The notes under the pieces: generated by a model
Seen by the model: only the letters and a program-made list of their open reading frames with translations
The model's database searches: none
Told to the model about the DNA's origin: nothing
Source of the DNA: Thermoprotei archaeon
GTDB taxonomy: Archaea > Thermoproteota > Thermoprotei_A > Sulfolobales > Ignisphaeraceae
NCBI GenBank assembly: GCA_003661865.1
Contig: QMWY01000018.1
Span: forward strand, 1 to 11,454
DNA length: 11,454 nt
Reading direction: 5' to 3'
In this document: piece after piece, positions 1-5,825 of the stretch
Position numbering within the stretch: the first letter of the stretch is position 1
Layout: each line of letters begins with the position of its first letter
Position numbers and translations under genes: made by a program

Positions 1-2
1 AC

Positions 3-524
3 CTAGACACCTATATATCGCGCCTATCCCGTAGACCCGCGAAGCTACTGCTAACGGGGTTGATAGTGATAACCCTCCTCGCAGCCATAAGCTTCACCGC
101 CATGGACTTCTACGTGCACCTGCAGCAGGGTTCGAGCTTAAGCATCGCCGTGGCCAGCGTGTTGAAGAACTACTCATACCTATACCTAATGGCATCGGCA
201 ATACCTGTGCTGTCTAAGGTTGTGGGGGCGATAGTACGCGGCAGCTACAGGGTACTGTTCTACGTAGCGCTACTGATAGACATAGTGCTGCTATATATGC
301 TCCTACAAGAGTTTAGCTATATGATCACGCTGACCTCTGCCCAGAGACCTATAGCGATGAGCGAGCTCATCAGGCATGGCTTCGCGAGCTCGTTGCTGAT
401 AGTAGCTATAATAGTCTTAACGGTGTCAGCTGAGCTAGCGGTTCGAGAGCTTAGTAAGAAGAAGCGTCGTGAGGCTTCACCTACCTCCCAAACCTTCGCT
501 CTCTCTTCTGATAGGATCTTATAG
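3..524 (+). CDS. Polytopic membrane protein, 5' end outside window (unrecognised)
   Basis: I do not recognise this protein. The frame is open from base 3, so the gene almost certainly begins upstream; a TTG at 60 is the first possible start codon inside the window, but it falls within the first hydrophobic segment, after a basic stretch (RLSRRPAK) that looks like a cytoplasmic flank. About 173 residues are visible. Four hydrophobic segments can be seen, at roughly visible residues 15-36, 58-78, 83-106 and 128-148, followed by a basic KKKRR stretch and a short polar tail, consistent with the C-terminus on the cytoplasmic side. No catalytic motif or Cys pair is apparent. The last 44 bases overlap the 3' end of uppS on the opposite strand, so about 14 codons of each gene are shared antisense. 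That the frame is real is likely from its hydrophobic pattern; the function is unknown. Confidence 0.65.
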   Translation, partial: LDTYISRLSRRPAKLLLTGLIVITLLAAISFTAMDFYVHLQQGSSLSIAVASVLKNYSYLYLMASAIPVLSKVVGAIVRGSYRVLFYVALLIDIVLLYMLLQEFSYMITLTSAQRPIAMSELIRHGFASSLLIVAIIVLTVSAELAVRELSKKKRREASPTSQTFALSSDRIL

Positions 525-1329
525 CCCTCCACAGATCTATCCTTCTGAAATCCGGCCAGTATACGTCGCAGAAGTAGAACTCGCTGTATGCCGACTGCCA
601 GAGGAGGAAGTTGCTTATCCTGAACTCACCTGATGTCCTTATCACTAGGTCGGGATCCGCTATCTCGCTCATATGCGCTGTGTATAGGTACTTGCTGAAC
701 ACCTCTTCATCTATCTCCTCAGGGCTCAGCAGCCCGTTCTTGACGTCTAGCGCTACGCGTCTTACAGCATCGACTATCTCCTGCCTCCCACCATAGCAGA
801 GGGCTATATTTAAGAACCTATCGCTGTATAGGCGCGTCTTATCCTCAAGCATTCTGGCGAGCTCTGACACCTCGCTAGGTACGAGCTCTAGCCTGCCGAA
901 AACCTTAACCCGGACCTTGTAACGTGAGATAATGCCATCCCTATCTTCTAGCAGTTCCCTGAGACCTCTCTTGATAAGCTTGAATAGTCGTATACGCTCC
1001 TCTGGCGGCCTGTATAGGCAGTTCTCGTTAGACATTGCATAGACTGTAATAGCCCTGACCCCTAGCTCAAGTAGCCACTTGAGGACCTCCTTGAGCCTCT
1101 CGTACCCGTGCACATGGCCATCACTGGTCATAAGCCCCCTTCTACGAGCCCATCTCCTATTGCCATCGGGTATTATAGCTACGTGCTGCGGGATAGGTCC
1201 ATCCCTTATCTGCCTCCACAACCACTCCTCGTATAGCTTGTACACTAGTGAAAGCAGTGCTCTTGCTAAACGGTTGACTCCGGGAAGGGTAGCGATCTTG
1301 AACGCGATGTCAACTCCTCTTCTAAGCAT
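481..1329 (-). CDS. uppS: Cis-prenyltransferase (polyprenyl diphosphate synthase, UppS family)
   Basis: This enzyme condenses isopentenyl diphosphate onto an allylic diphosphate in cis configuration, giving the long polyprenyl diphosphate from which the archaeal glycan lipid carrier is made. The 282 residues carry all the family's blocks: HVAIIPDGNRRWARRRG (residues 49-65, with the catalytic Asp55 and the GNRRWA loop), GHVHG near 71-75, YAMSNEN (97-103, standing for the usual STEN block), NIALCYGGRQEI (174-185) and DPDLVIRTSGE followed by SNFLLWQSAYSEFYF (226-253). The length is normal for archaeal members, with an N-terminal extension of about 45 residues ahead of the first block. The ATG at 1329 follows a GGTG at 1337-1334. 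The gene is divergent from rps8e across an 85-base promoter region. The exact chain length of the product cannot be read from the sequence. Confidence 0.95.
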   Translation of the reverse strand: MLRRGVDIAFKIATLPGVNRLARALLSLVYKLYEEWLWRQIRDGPIPQHVAIIPDGNRRWARRRGLMTSDGHVHGYERLKEVLKWLLELGVRAITVYAMSNENCLYRPPEERIRLFKLIKRGLRELLEDRDGIISRYKVRVKVFGRLELVPSEVSELARMLEDKTRLYSDRFLNIALCYGGRQEIVDAVRRVALDVKNGLLSPEEIDEEVFSKYLYTAHMSEIADPDLVIRTSGEFRISNFLLWQSAYSEFYFCDVYWPDFRRIDLWRAIRSYQKRERRFGR

Positions 1330-1361
1330 GTCACACCTATGACCTACATACCGCTTAGCCT

Positions 1362-1378
1362 CCTTTAAAGGCTTATAA
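1362..1378. promoter_or_regulatory. Divergent promoter region of uppS and rps8e
   Basis: Two AT-rich elements lie side by side between the divergent genes. TTATAA at 1373-1378 is about 40 bases before the rps8e ATG, which puts a start of transcription near 1400 and gives a leader of about 15 bases. The palindrome CCTTTAAAGG at 1362-1371 could be the TATA element of uppS on the minus strand, predicting a start near 1340 and a leader of about 11 bases. This is inferred from spacing only. Confidence 0.5.
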
Positions 1379-1414
1379 CCCTCCTCTAATAGACTGTGGA
1401 GGCGGGCTAGGGCT

Positions 1415-1798
1415 ATGGCTATCTACCAGGGCAACGACCTTAAGAAGATCACGGGTGGTAGGAAGAGACCTCATAGGAAGCGTAGAAAATACGAGCTGGG
1501 GCGCTATCCTACGGAAACAACACTAGACAACGTTGATAAGCGCGAGGTAATACGCGTACGGGGCGGGAATATCAAGATAAGGCTGAAGCGCACCGCCTAT
1601 GCAAATGTCGTTGATCCCGAGACAGGAGAGGGTAAGAAGGTTAAGATACTGCGAGTGCTTGAAACACCTGCTAACCGCGAGTTCGCGCGAAGAGGCATAA
1701 TAGTGAAGGGGTCTGTGATACTGACGGAGTTAGGCAAAGCCGTCGTAACATCTAGGCCCGGGCAGGACGGGGTTGTAAACGCCGTCCTACTGAGGTAA
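1415..1798 (+). CDS. rps8e: Small-subunit ribosomal protein S8e
   Basis: This is a component of the archaeal/eukaryotic-type 30S ribosomal subunit. The 127-residue protein begins with the family signature YQGNDLKKITGGRKRP (residues 4-19), followed by a strongly basic RNA-binding stretch (HRKRRKYELGR). It ends with the conserved block ETPANREFARRGIIVKGSVI and the usual TELGKAVVTSRPGQDGVVNAVL tail. The length is normal for the archaeal short form. The ATG at 1415 gives exactly the family N-terminus; GGAGG at 1398-1402 is a rather distant ribosome-binding site. It is the first gene of a probable two-gene unit with srp19, which starts 29 bases downstream. Confidence 0.97.
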   Translation: MAIYQGNDLKKITGGRKRPHRKRRKYELGRYPTETTLDNVDKREVIRVRGGNIKIRLKRTAYANVVDPETGEGKKVKILRVLETPANREFARRGIIVKGSVILTELGKAVVTSRPGQDGVVNAVLLR

Positions 1799-1827
1799 GA
1801 ACCCTGCCACAGCAGAAGGAGTACGTT

Positions 1828-2100
1828 TTGTGGCCTGCCTACTTCGATAGGTCTCTTCCACGAAGGCTAGGTAGGCGCGTTCCTAAAGAGTTTGCGATCG
1901 AGAACCCGGATGTCAATAGCATACTCGCTGCATGTAGAAAGCTGGGTATAGAGTGCAGAAGCGAGGATGGGCTATACCCCCGTACCTGGTACAGACATAG
2001 GGGTAAGGTGATCGCTGTGTTCGAAGGCAAGAAGATCGTACTCATCAAACTCATAGCTAAGGCTCTGCTAGAGCTTCAGGGAAGGGTTCCAACAAGCTAA
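1828..2100 (+). CDS. srp19: Signal recognition particle protein SRP19
   Basis: SRP19 binds the tips of helices 6 and 8 of the 7S SRP RNA and organises it for SRP54 binding, supporting membrane targeting of nascent proteins. The 90-residue product has the family pattern WPAYFD at the N-terminus, RRLGRRVPKEFAIENP (residues 12-27), YPRTWY and a C-terminal KKIVLIKLIAKALLELQ helix. The length matches short archaeal SRP19 proteins. The chosen TTG at 1828 has a GGAG at 1818-1821, six bases away. The frame stays open upstream and reads KEYVL directly before WPAYFD, a typical beginning for the family, so a CTG at 1804 is a possible alternative start. It is probably cotranscribed with rps8e. Confidence 0.93.
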   Translation: MWPAYFDRSLPRRLGRRVPKEFAIENPDVNSILAACRKLGIECRSEDGLYPRTWYRHRGKVIAVFEGKKIVLIKLIAKALLELQGRVPTS

Positions 2101-2282
2101 AAATGCTGCGCCTAGTTACACGCCATAACCTTATGCATAAGCACCTTTAAACACCCCATTAGAGCCGTGGCATAGCAGTAGGCAAAGGATACACGATAAT
2201 ACCCAGCTGTCAACTTAAGTCTTGGGGGAAACTAAAAATAAGGTACTGGCTTTAGCCTCGATACACGCCCCGGTGCTTAAAA
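2101..2282. other. Intergenic region srp19-gar1, with possible promoters
   Basis: This 182-base gap has no credible ORF. It contains a TATA-like TTTAAA at 2147-2152, too far from gar1 to be its main promoter, and a better-placed purine-rich GGGGGAAAC followed by TAAAAATA (2225-2240). The second element predicts transcription starting near 2262 and a leader of about 20 bases for gar1. I looked for C/D-box motifs, a tRNA fold and a T-rich terminator on both strands and saw none. A weak imperfect hairpin (CCCAG with CTTGGG, around 2202-2226) is present. A small RNA driven by the first element cannot be excluded. Confidence 0.4.
2225..2240 (+). promoter_or_regulatory. Putative BRE/TATA promoter of gar1-tfb
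   Basis: A purine-rich stretch (GGGGGAAAC, BRE-like) runs directly into TAAAAATA at 2233-2240, about 45 bases before the gar1 ATG. With the usual 24-26 base spacing, transcription would begin near 2262, and the GGTG at 2273-2276 would lie in the leader. Motif and position only. Confidence 0.45.
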
Positions 2283-2564
2283 ATGCGTAAGCTGGGCACA
2301 GTACTCCACATAACACCATCTAACCTAATCGTGGTAAGGAGTAGTGACCCGAGTACATTACCCCCCTTAGGTTCGATAGTTGTGGGCGCTGATGGCGAGG
2401 CCATAGGAAGGGTCGTTGACATAATCGGGCGCGTGGATTCGCCGTATATAGTTGTGAAGCCCTTGAGCCCATCAAAGCTTAGCTTAGTATCACCATCAAC
2501 AGTCCTGTTCTACCGTGTAATGAGCAGAAGGAAGGGGAGGAGGGGAAGGCGGAGTAGGAGGTGA
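2283..2564 (+). CDS. gar1: H/ACA RNP component Gar1
   Basis: Gar1 is a core protein of the archaeal H/ACA ribonucleoprotein, where it contacts Cbf5 and helps substrate loading and release during guide-directed pseudouridylation of rRNA. The 93 residues form the small Gar1/Naf beta-barrel; the clearest signature is IGRVVDIIGRVDSPYIVVKP (residues 41-60), preceded by LPPLGSIVV. The C-terminus is a short Arg/Lys-rich tail (SRRKGRRGRRSRR) typical of RNA-binding extensions. The ATG at 2283 is preceded by GGTG at 2273. The last codons AGG AGG TGA form part of a perfect GGAGGTGATC ribosome-binding site for tfb, which lies in the same reading frame, so translational coupling is likely. It is a probable two-gene unit with tfb. 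Confidence 0.92.
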   Translation: MRKLGTVLHITPSNLIVVRSSDPSTLPPLGSIVVGADGEAIGRVVDIIGRVDSPYIVVKPLSPSKLSLVSPSTVLFYRVMSRRKGRRGRRSRR

Positions 2565-2566
2565 TC
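2557..2566 (+). promoter_or_regulatory. Perfect Shine-Dalgarno deciding the tfb start
   Basis: GGAGGTGATC is fully complementary to the archaeal 16S rRNA 3' end (GAUCACCUCC) and contains the gar1 TGA stop at 2562-2564. The first G of its GGTG (2560) is 11 bases before the CTG at 2571 and 8 before the CTG at 2568. In gar1, nop5, flpA, tfeB, rps30e and gatE this distance is 10-12 bases (uppS has 8), which favours 2571. The GTG at 2628 has no such site in front of it. Confidence 0.7.
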
Positions 2567-2570
2567 GCTG

Positions 2571-3440
2571 CTGAGCTGCGATCCTGAGCACGTAATCTTT
2601 GATGCTGAACGTGGAGAGCAGATCTGCGTGGATAGCGGAGAGGTGATAGCTGAGCACCTAGCCGTAACCTCGCCTGAGTGGAGAGCCTACAACTACGATG
2701 AGTGGCTCAGGAGATCGAGAACAGGGTCTGCACACACGTACAAAGTGCACGACCATGGCTTAAGCACCGACATAGACCTATCCAGGAGGAGGTACCGTGA
2801 GCATTCTAAGATGGTGAGGCTACGCTACATCCATAAGAAGATGAGGGTTTCGAAGAAGGATAAGAAGCTTGTTGAAGCCCTAGCAACCATGAACCGTATA
2901 TGCGCTATACTAAGGACCCCTGAGGTCGTTAAGGAGACGGCAGGTCTACTCATAAGAAGGATATTCGATACGCTAACTGTTAAGAAGAATAAGATAAACG
3001 CATACGTCGCTGCTTCAATAGTGATTGCTCTACGTAAGCACGGGATCCCTGTAAGGCATATAGAGGTCCTCAAACTCCTCAACGTATCAAGCGACGAGTA
3101 CTGGCGCGTCCGTGCCGAGATAAGCCTAGCCCTAGGTAACAAGGCCATAGCCCTCATCGATCCACGCAGATATATACCGGGCATAGCAGCAAAGCTCGGG
3201 CTAAGTCAAGACGTACAGCTCCTCGCATCGAAGATCGTTGATGTACTCAAACGCAGAGGGTTCACCGAGGGTAAGGACCCGGTGGGCATAGCAGCAGCAT
3301 CGATCTACATAGCGTCGATAATTATGAATGAGAAGCGCACACAGAAGGAGGTGGCTGAAGCTGCACAGGTTACCGAGGTTACCATAAGGAATAGGTACAG
3401 GGATATAATTGATAAACTAGTTATAGAGGTAAAGGTCTAA
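2571..3440 (+). CDS. tfb: Transcription factor B (TFIIB homologue) with degenerate zinc ribbon
   Basis: TFB bridges TBP on the promoter and RNA polymerase and recognises the BRE. The B-reader/linker (SPEWRAYNYDEW at residues 34-45, then HDHGLSTDID at 60-69), two cyclin-fold repeats (about 95-185 and 190-285) and the BRE-reading helix-turn-helix RTQKEVAEAAQVTEVTIRNR (256-275) are all present. The first ATG/GTG is GTG 2628, but the frame upstream encodes clear zinc-ribbon sequence (CDPEHVIFDAERGEQIC), and a perfect ribosome-binding site points to CTG 2571 (289 residues; CTG 2568 is also possible). Of the four zinc-ligand cysteines only two remain, Cys3 and Cys19: the first would lie at or before the start codon and the fourth is Ser22. 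TFBs are usually about 300 residues, so the protein is slightly short at the N-terminus. Identity is secure; start and zinc binding are uncertain. Confidence 0.9.
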   Translation: MSCDPEHVIFDAERGEQICVDSGEVIAEHLAVTSPEWRAYNYDEWLRRSRTGSAHTYKVHDHGLSTDIDLSRRRYREHSKMVRLRYIHKKMRVSKKDKKLVEALATMNRICAILRTPEVVKETAGLLIRRIFDTLTVKKNKINAYVAASIVIALRKHGIPVRHIEVLKLLNVSSDEYWRVRAEISLALGNKAIALIDPRRYIPGIAAKLGLSQDVQLLASKIVDVLKRRGFTEGKDPVGIAAASIYIASIIMNEKRTQKEVAEAAQVTEVTIRNRYRDIIDKLVIEVKV

Positions 3441-3477
3441 ATATTACATCTAAAGCATGCTAAAACATTACTTTACA

Positions 3478-3488
3478 CAGTCTTTTTC
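3478..3488 (+). terminator. Possible T-rich terminator after tfb
   Basis: A run of five T (3483-3487) flanked by C and more T lies about 40 bases after the tfb stop. Archaeal termination often uses such oligo-T stretches without a strong hairpin, and I see none here. The gap between tfb and tfeB (171 bases) otherwise holds only the tfeB leader elements. Confidence 0.35.
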
Positions 3489-3533
3489 CCTTAGAGCTTC
3501 TTGACGGAGCTCGAATTACATGCTATCTACTGC

Positions 3534-3540
3534 TTATTAG
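3534..3540 (+). promoter_or_regulatory. Possible TATA element of tfeB
   Basis: TTATTAG is the most TATA-like stretch in the region. It predicts transcription starting near 3563 and a leader of about 50 bases that would contain the inverted repeat at 3572-3602. Weak support, from sequence and spacing only. Confidence 0.3.
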
Positions 3541-3571
3541 CTTCAAACCCGTAACTATTCTCCGGATCCCC

Positions 3572-3602
3572 CCACTGCAGCAAACGAGTAGTATCGCAGT
3601 GG
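3572..3602 (+). promoter_or_regulatory. Inverted repeat / leader hairpin before tfeB
   Basis: CCACTGC (3572-3578) and GCAGTGG (3596-3602) are perfectly complementary arms with a 17-base loop. The 3' arm includes the first two bases of the GGTG (3601-3604) that is the best ribosome-binding site for tfeB, so the folded leader would partly mask it. It could also be a gapped protein-binding palindrome. The repeat is seen directly; a regulatory role is inference. Confidence 0.4.
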
Positions 3603-3611
3603 TGTAGCGGG

Positions 3612-4043
3612 TTGAGCTCGGTTAGAGGACCCGTATCCCTAACGGCTGATGAGCAAGCAGTGTATGAGGTGATAAAGAGAGAGACTATAAAGAATGGCGG
3701 TGTCCTACAATCCAAGCTTAGGGAATTTGAGGAGCTTAAGAACTACGATTCTAGGCAGATAGCCCGGTTAGTCCTACGCTTAGTAAGGAAGGGGCTAGTG
3801 CGAAGGCAGCCCGTTAAGCAGAATAGCCGCTCGACATATCTGCTCGAGGCTGTGCTAAGCCCTATACAGACCATAAAGATCCCGTTGAAGCTCGATATGG
3901 TCCTGGAGATCCCCTGCTTCACGTGTAAGGAGCTCGAGAGGTGCAACGAGGGCAACTACTTCAGCCCCAGCCACTGCCCATACTTAACACGCTACATACA
4001 GCAGCTGGTAGAGAGATTCAGGAGAAATGGGGGGACGCTATAG
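3612..4043 (+). CDS. tfeB: Transcription factor E beta subunit (RPC34/hRPC39-like, Fe-S)
   Basis: TFEbeta is the crenarchaeal homologue of the RNA polymerase III subunit RPC34/39; with TFEalpha it helps open promoter DNA. The 143-residue protein has an N-terminal winged-helix domain (about residues 10-80, with DSRQIARLVLRLVRKGLVRRQ as its recognition part) and a C-terminal Cys cluster PCFTCKELERC followed by SPSHCPYLTRYI (residues about 101-128). Its CxxC, third Cys and SPxxC arrangement is what is known for the 4Fe-4S centre of this family. The length is close to normal for the single-WH archaeal form. The TTG at 3612 is chosen because no other start codon exists between it and a stop at 3552; GGTG at 3601 lies 11 bases upstream. 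It sits 171 bases after tfb on the same strand. It ends 7 bases from the convergent trm1. The assignment comes from motif recognition only. Confidence 0.8.
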   Translation: MSSVRGPVSLTADEQAVYEVIKRETIKNGGVLQSKLREFEELKNYDSRQIARLVLRLVRKGLVRRQPVKQNSRSTYLLEAVLSPIQTIKIPLKLDMVLEIPCFTCKELERCNEGNYFSPSHCPYLTRYIQQLVERFRRNGGTL

Positions 4044-4050
4044 CTTTACT

Positions 4051-5259
4051 CTACGAACCTCTCTTACCTAACTCCTCAATGCATTTGTTAATGCTTCTAT
4101 AATCCGCATCGCTTCTCACAGCGTCGGGCTCCATGTAACTCCTAACAGCTGAGAAACCCATATCTCTAAGGCACTCAATAACCTGCGTAACCTTAGGCAT
4201 GTTAACCTTGAGGTAGCTCGCCACCTTACTCACGCGAAAGTATGGCACCTCTATAGCGTCCTCTCTCTTAATGCTCTCTAGGATAATCTTCAGCTCCTCC
4301 CTAGAGCTTAGCCACTCGAGCTTCTCAGCAAGGCTTAGAGACTTATCGACAACGTCTCTATCTGCGAGGTTTGAGACCCATAGGGGGCCTAGGAGAACTG
4401 TTCTCGCACCGCAGATAGGACAGCGTCCTCCACCGCTAGGAGTAGTTATTCCTTGCACAACCCTTCTAAAGCCGCAGCGGGGGCAGTACTCTATGTAACC
4501 GATCTTCCTTGAGAACATCTCTAGGCTTCTCTTAGCACCCGAATACACCCTTACAAAGATCCTTATGTAGTGTCTATGCTGGTATGCGAGCAGGGGTTCT
4601 ACAGCCCTGTCTATAATCCCAGCGGTTCTCGCAATGAAGCCCAGTAGGTTCCTTATGGCTAGCTCCTTACCGAAGTCCGTCTTCATAACGTATGAATGGT
4701 ATCTCCTAAGGCTTTTAAGAGGGTACTTTCCTCCTAGGGGAGCAAGATCCGTTGCTGTGAAACCTACTATACCGCCAATCCTCACAGTGTAGAGGGCTGT
4801 GAAAGTAAATGGCGCGGGGCTTCCATAGGGATCTACATCAACGTAATCAGGCCTCATACCGATCCTTCTAAGCATACCGTGAAGCTCATTTGCATCCATA
4901 CGCGTTGCTACTACCCTTAGCTTTGCATCGGGGTTCAACTCCACATTCATTTTTATCAGCTGGTGGGCACGAGGATCTATGTCGTTTATGAAGACCTTAT
5001 CTACCGCAGGAACTTCTAGGGCTATCCTTATACCACGTACACCGGTGCCTGCCAGGCTATCCGCAACTACCCTAAACCTGGTACCAACAGCGTTGAGGAT
5101 AAGTATCGTCGAGTCCCTATTGCTAACCATAGCGGGGTTGTAGAATACAGGCGCCCATGCAGGCTCGTAGCTCCCATCGCTTCTCCTATACAGTTCTGGG
5201 TTAGGTACCAGTACCCGTGCAAGCCCTTCCCTACGGATAACGAACTCTTCATCAGCCAT
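4051..5259 (-). CDS. trm1: tRNA (guanine26-N2)-dimethyltransferase Trm1
   Basis: Trm1 transfers two methyl groups from S-adenosylmethionine to N2 of G26 in tRNA, which prevents misfolding of the elbow region. The 402 residues begin with FVIRREGLARVLVPN, a family-specific opening. The Rossmann methyltransferase domain follows: SAM motif DSLAGTGVRGIR (67-78), the acidic NDIDPRA (92-98), and the catalytic DVDPYGSPAPF (141-151). The C-terminal part has HRHYIRIFVRV and a zinc site made of CPRCG (Cys259, Cys262) and CPICG (Cys280, Cys283). The length is a little above the roughly 380 of archaeal relatives. It is the last gene of the minus-strand cluster; its ATG is 5 bases after the stop of the THEP1-type gene. 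The ribosome-binding site is weak, which suggests translational coupling. Confidence 0.96.
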   Translation of the reverse strand: MADEEFVIRREGLARVLVPNPELYRRSDGSYEPAWAPVFYNPAMVSNRDSTILILNAVGTRFRVVADSLAGTGVRGIRIALEVPAVDKVFINDIDPRAHQLIKMNVELNPDAKLRVVATRMDANELHGMLRRIGMRPDYVDVDPYGSPAPFTFTALYTVRIGGIVGFTATDLAPLGGKYPLKSLRRYHSYVMKTDFGKELAIRNLLGFIARTAGIIDRAVEPLLAYQHRHYIRIFVRVYSGAKRSLEMFSRKIGYIEYCPRCGFRRVVQGITTPSGGGRCPICGARTVLLGPLWVSNLADRDVVDKSLSLAEKLEWLSSREELKIILESIKREDAIEVPYFRVSKVASYLKVNMPKVTQVIECLRDMGFSAVRSYMEPDAVRSDADYRSINKCIEELGKRGS

Positions 5260-5264
5260 AGCAA

Positions 5265-5822
5265 TCAGCCGCTTAGTGAGGAAAGCAGCATCTCTGCTAT
5301 AACCGATGGAAGAGAATCTCTATTGTTAAGCGTTACCTGGTATAACCTGTAACCATGCTTCTTAATAGCGCTCCAGAGGAGCTGATCTCTGAACGAGCGA
5401 TGAACTACTAGGATACCCCTCCCAACCTCAGATATAGCCTCACTGATCCTACGCCGAAGCGCCTCTATAGACAGCTCCATAGGACCTAGCTCATCTATCG
5501 CCAGCACATCAACTTCTCTCAGCCCCTCGAGAGCTCCAAGCCCAACGGATAGCGCTTCATCCTCTATAACGATATACCTACCTATCCTTAAACTGCCCGA
5601 CTTACCCATCTCTACAGCCTTATCCGAGCGTAAGGCGAGCCATGCCCACTTGCCGGTCCTTATATCTACTATCTTGAAACCTACCCTCGCTCTACCCTCA
5701 CGTACCTCAGGGCACATGAACCCAGCTATGCGCACCCCCTTCTCTTTTAACCTACTCAATACCCTCATAAACACGGTTGTCTTGCCTATACCTGGCCTAC
5801 CCGTTAGTAGTACGTACAACAC
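5265..5822 (-). CDS. NTPase THEP1 family (nucleoside-triphosphatase)
   Basis: The family consists of small P-loop NTPases that hydrolyse several nucleoside triphosphates in vitro; the cellular role is not established. The 185 residues show a Walker A motif GRPGIGKTT (8-16), the family stretch GFMCPEVREGRARVGFKIVDI (34-54), and a Walker B region DVLAIDELGPMEL (105-117) in which DExGPMEL is characteristic of THEP1. HRSF (131-134) follows. The length is typical (about 175-190). The start is a GTG at 5822, only 3 bases after the stop of the preceding regulator gene. Its 3' end lies 5 bases before trm1, so it is embedded in the RNA-modification cluster. A nucleotide-handling or RNA-related role is inferred from neighbours only. 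Confidence 0.88.
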   Translation of the reverse strand: MLYVLLTGRPGIGKTTVFMRVLSRLKEKGVRIAGFMCPEVREGRARVGFKIVDIRTGKWAWLALRSDKAVEMGKSGSLRIGRYIVIEDEALSVGLGALEGLREVDVLAIDELGPMELSIEALRRRISEAISEVGRGILVVHRSFRDQLLWSAIKKHGYRLYQVTLNNRDSLPSVIAEMLLSSLSG

Positions 5823-5825
5823 TAG

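Noticed and set aside
2628..2630. GTG as start of tfb
   Set aside because: No ribosome-binding site precedes it, and the upstream frame encodes zinc-ribbon residues typical of TFB, with a perfect site before CTG 2571.
3644..3652. TGATGA resembling a C box of a C/D-box guide RNA
   Set aside because: It lies within tfeB coding sequence and no CTGA or C'/D' partners occur at the right distance. Other TGATGA matches (for example in gatE and trm1) are likewise coding.
3541..3660. Circularly permuted tRNA: CCACTGC upstream of GCAGTGG looks like a 3' acceptor strand before a 5' acceptor strand, followed by TGTAGCGGG
   Set aside because: The 17 bases ahead of CCACTGC do not form a T-arm (CTATT against TCCCC), the nearby TTCAAAC has no G53-C61 pair, and no D-arm with A14 follows. 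The 5' part is also the start of the tfeB reading frame.
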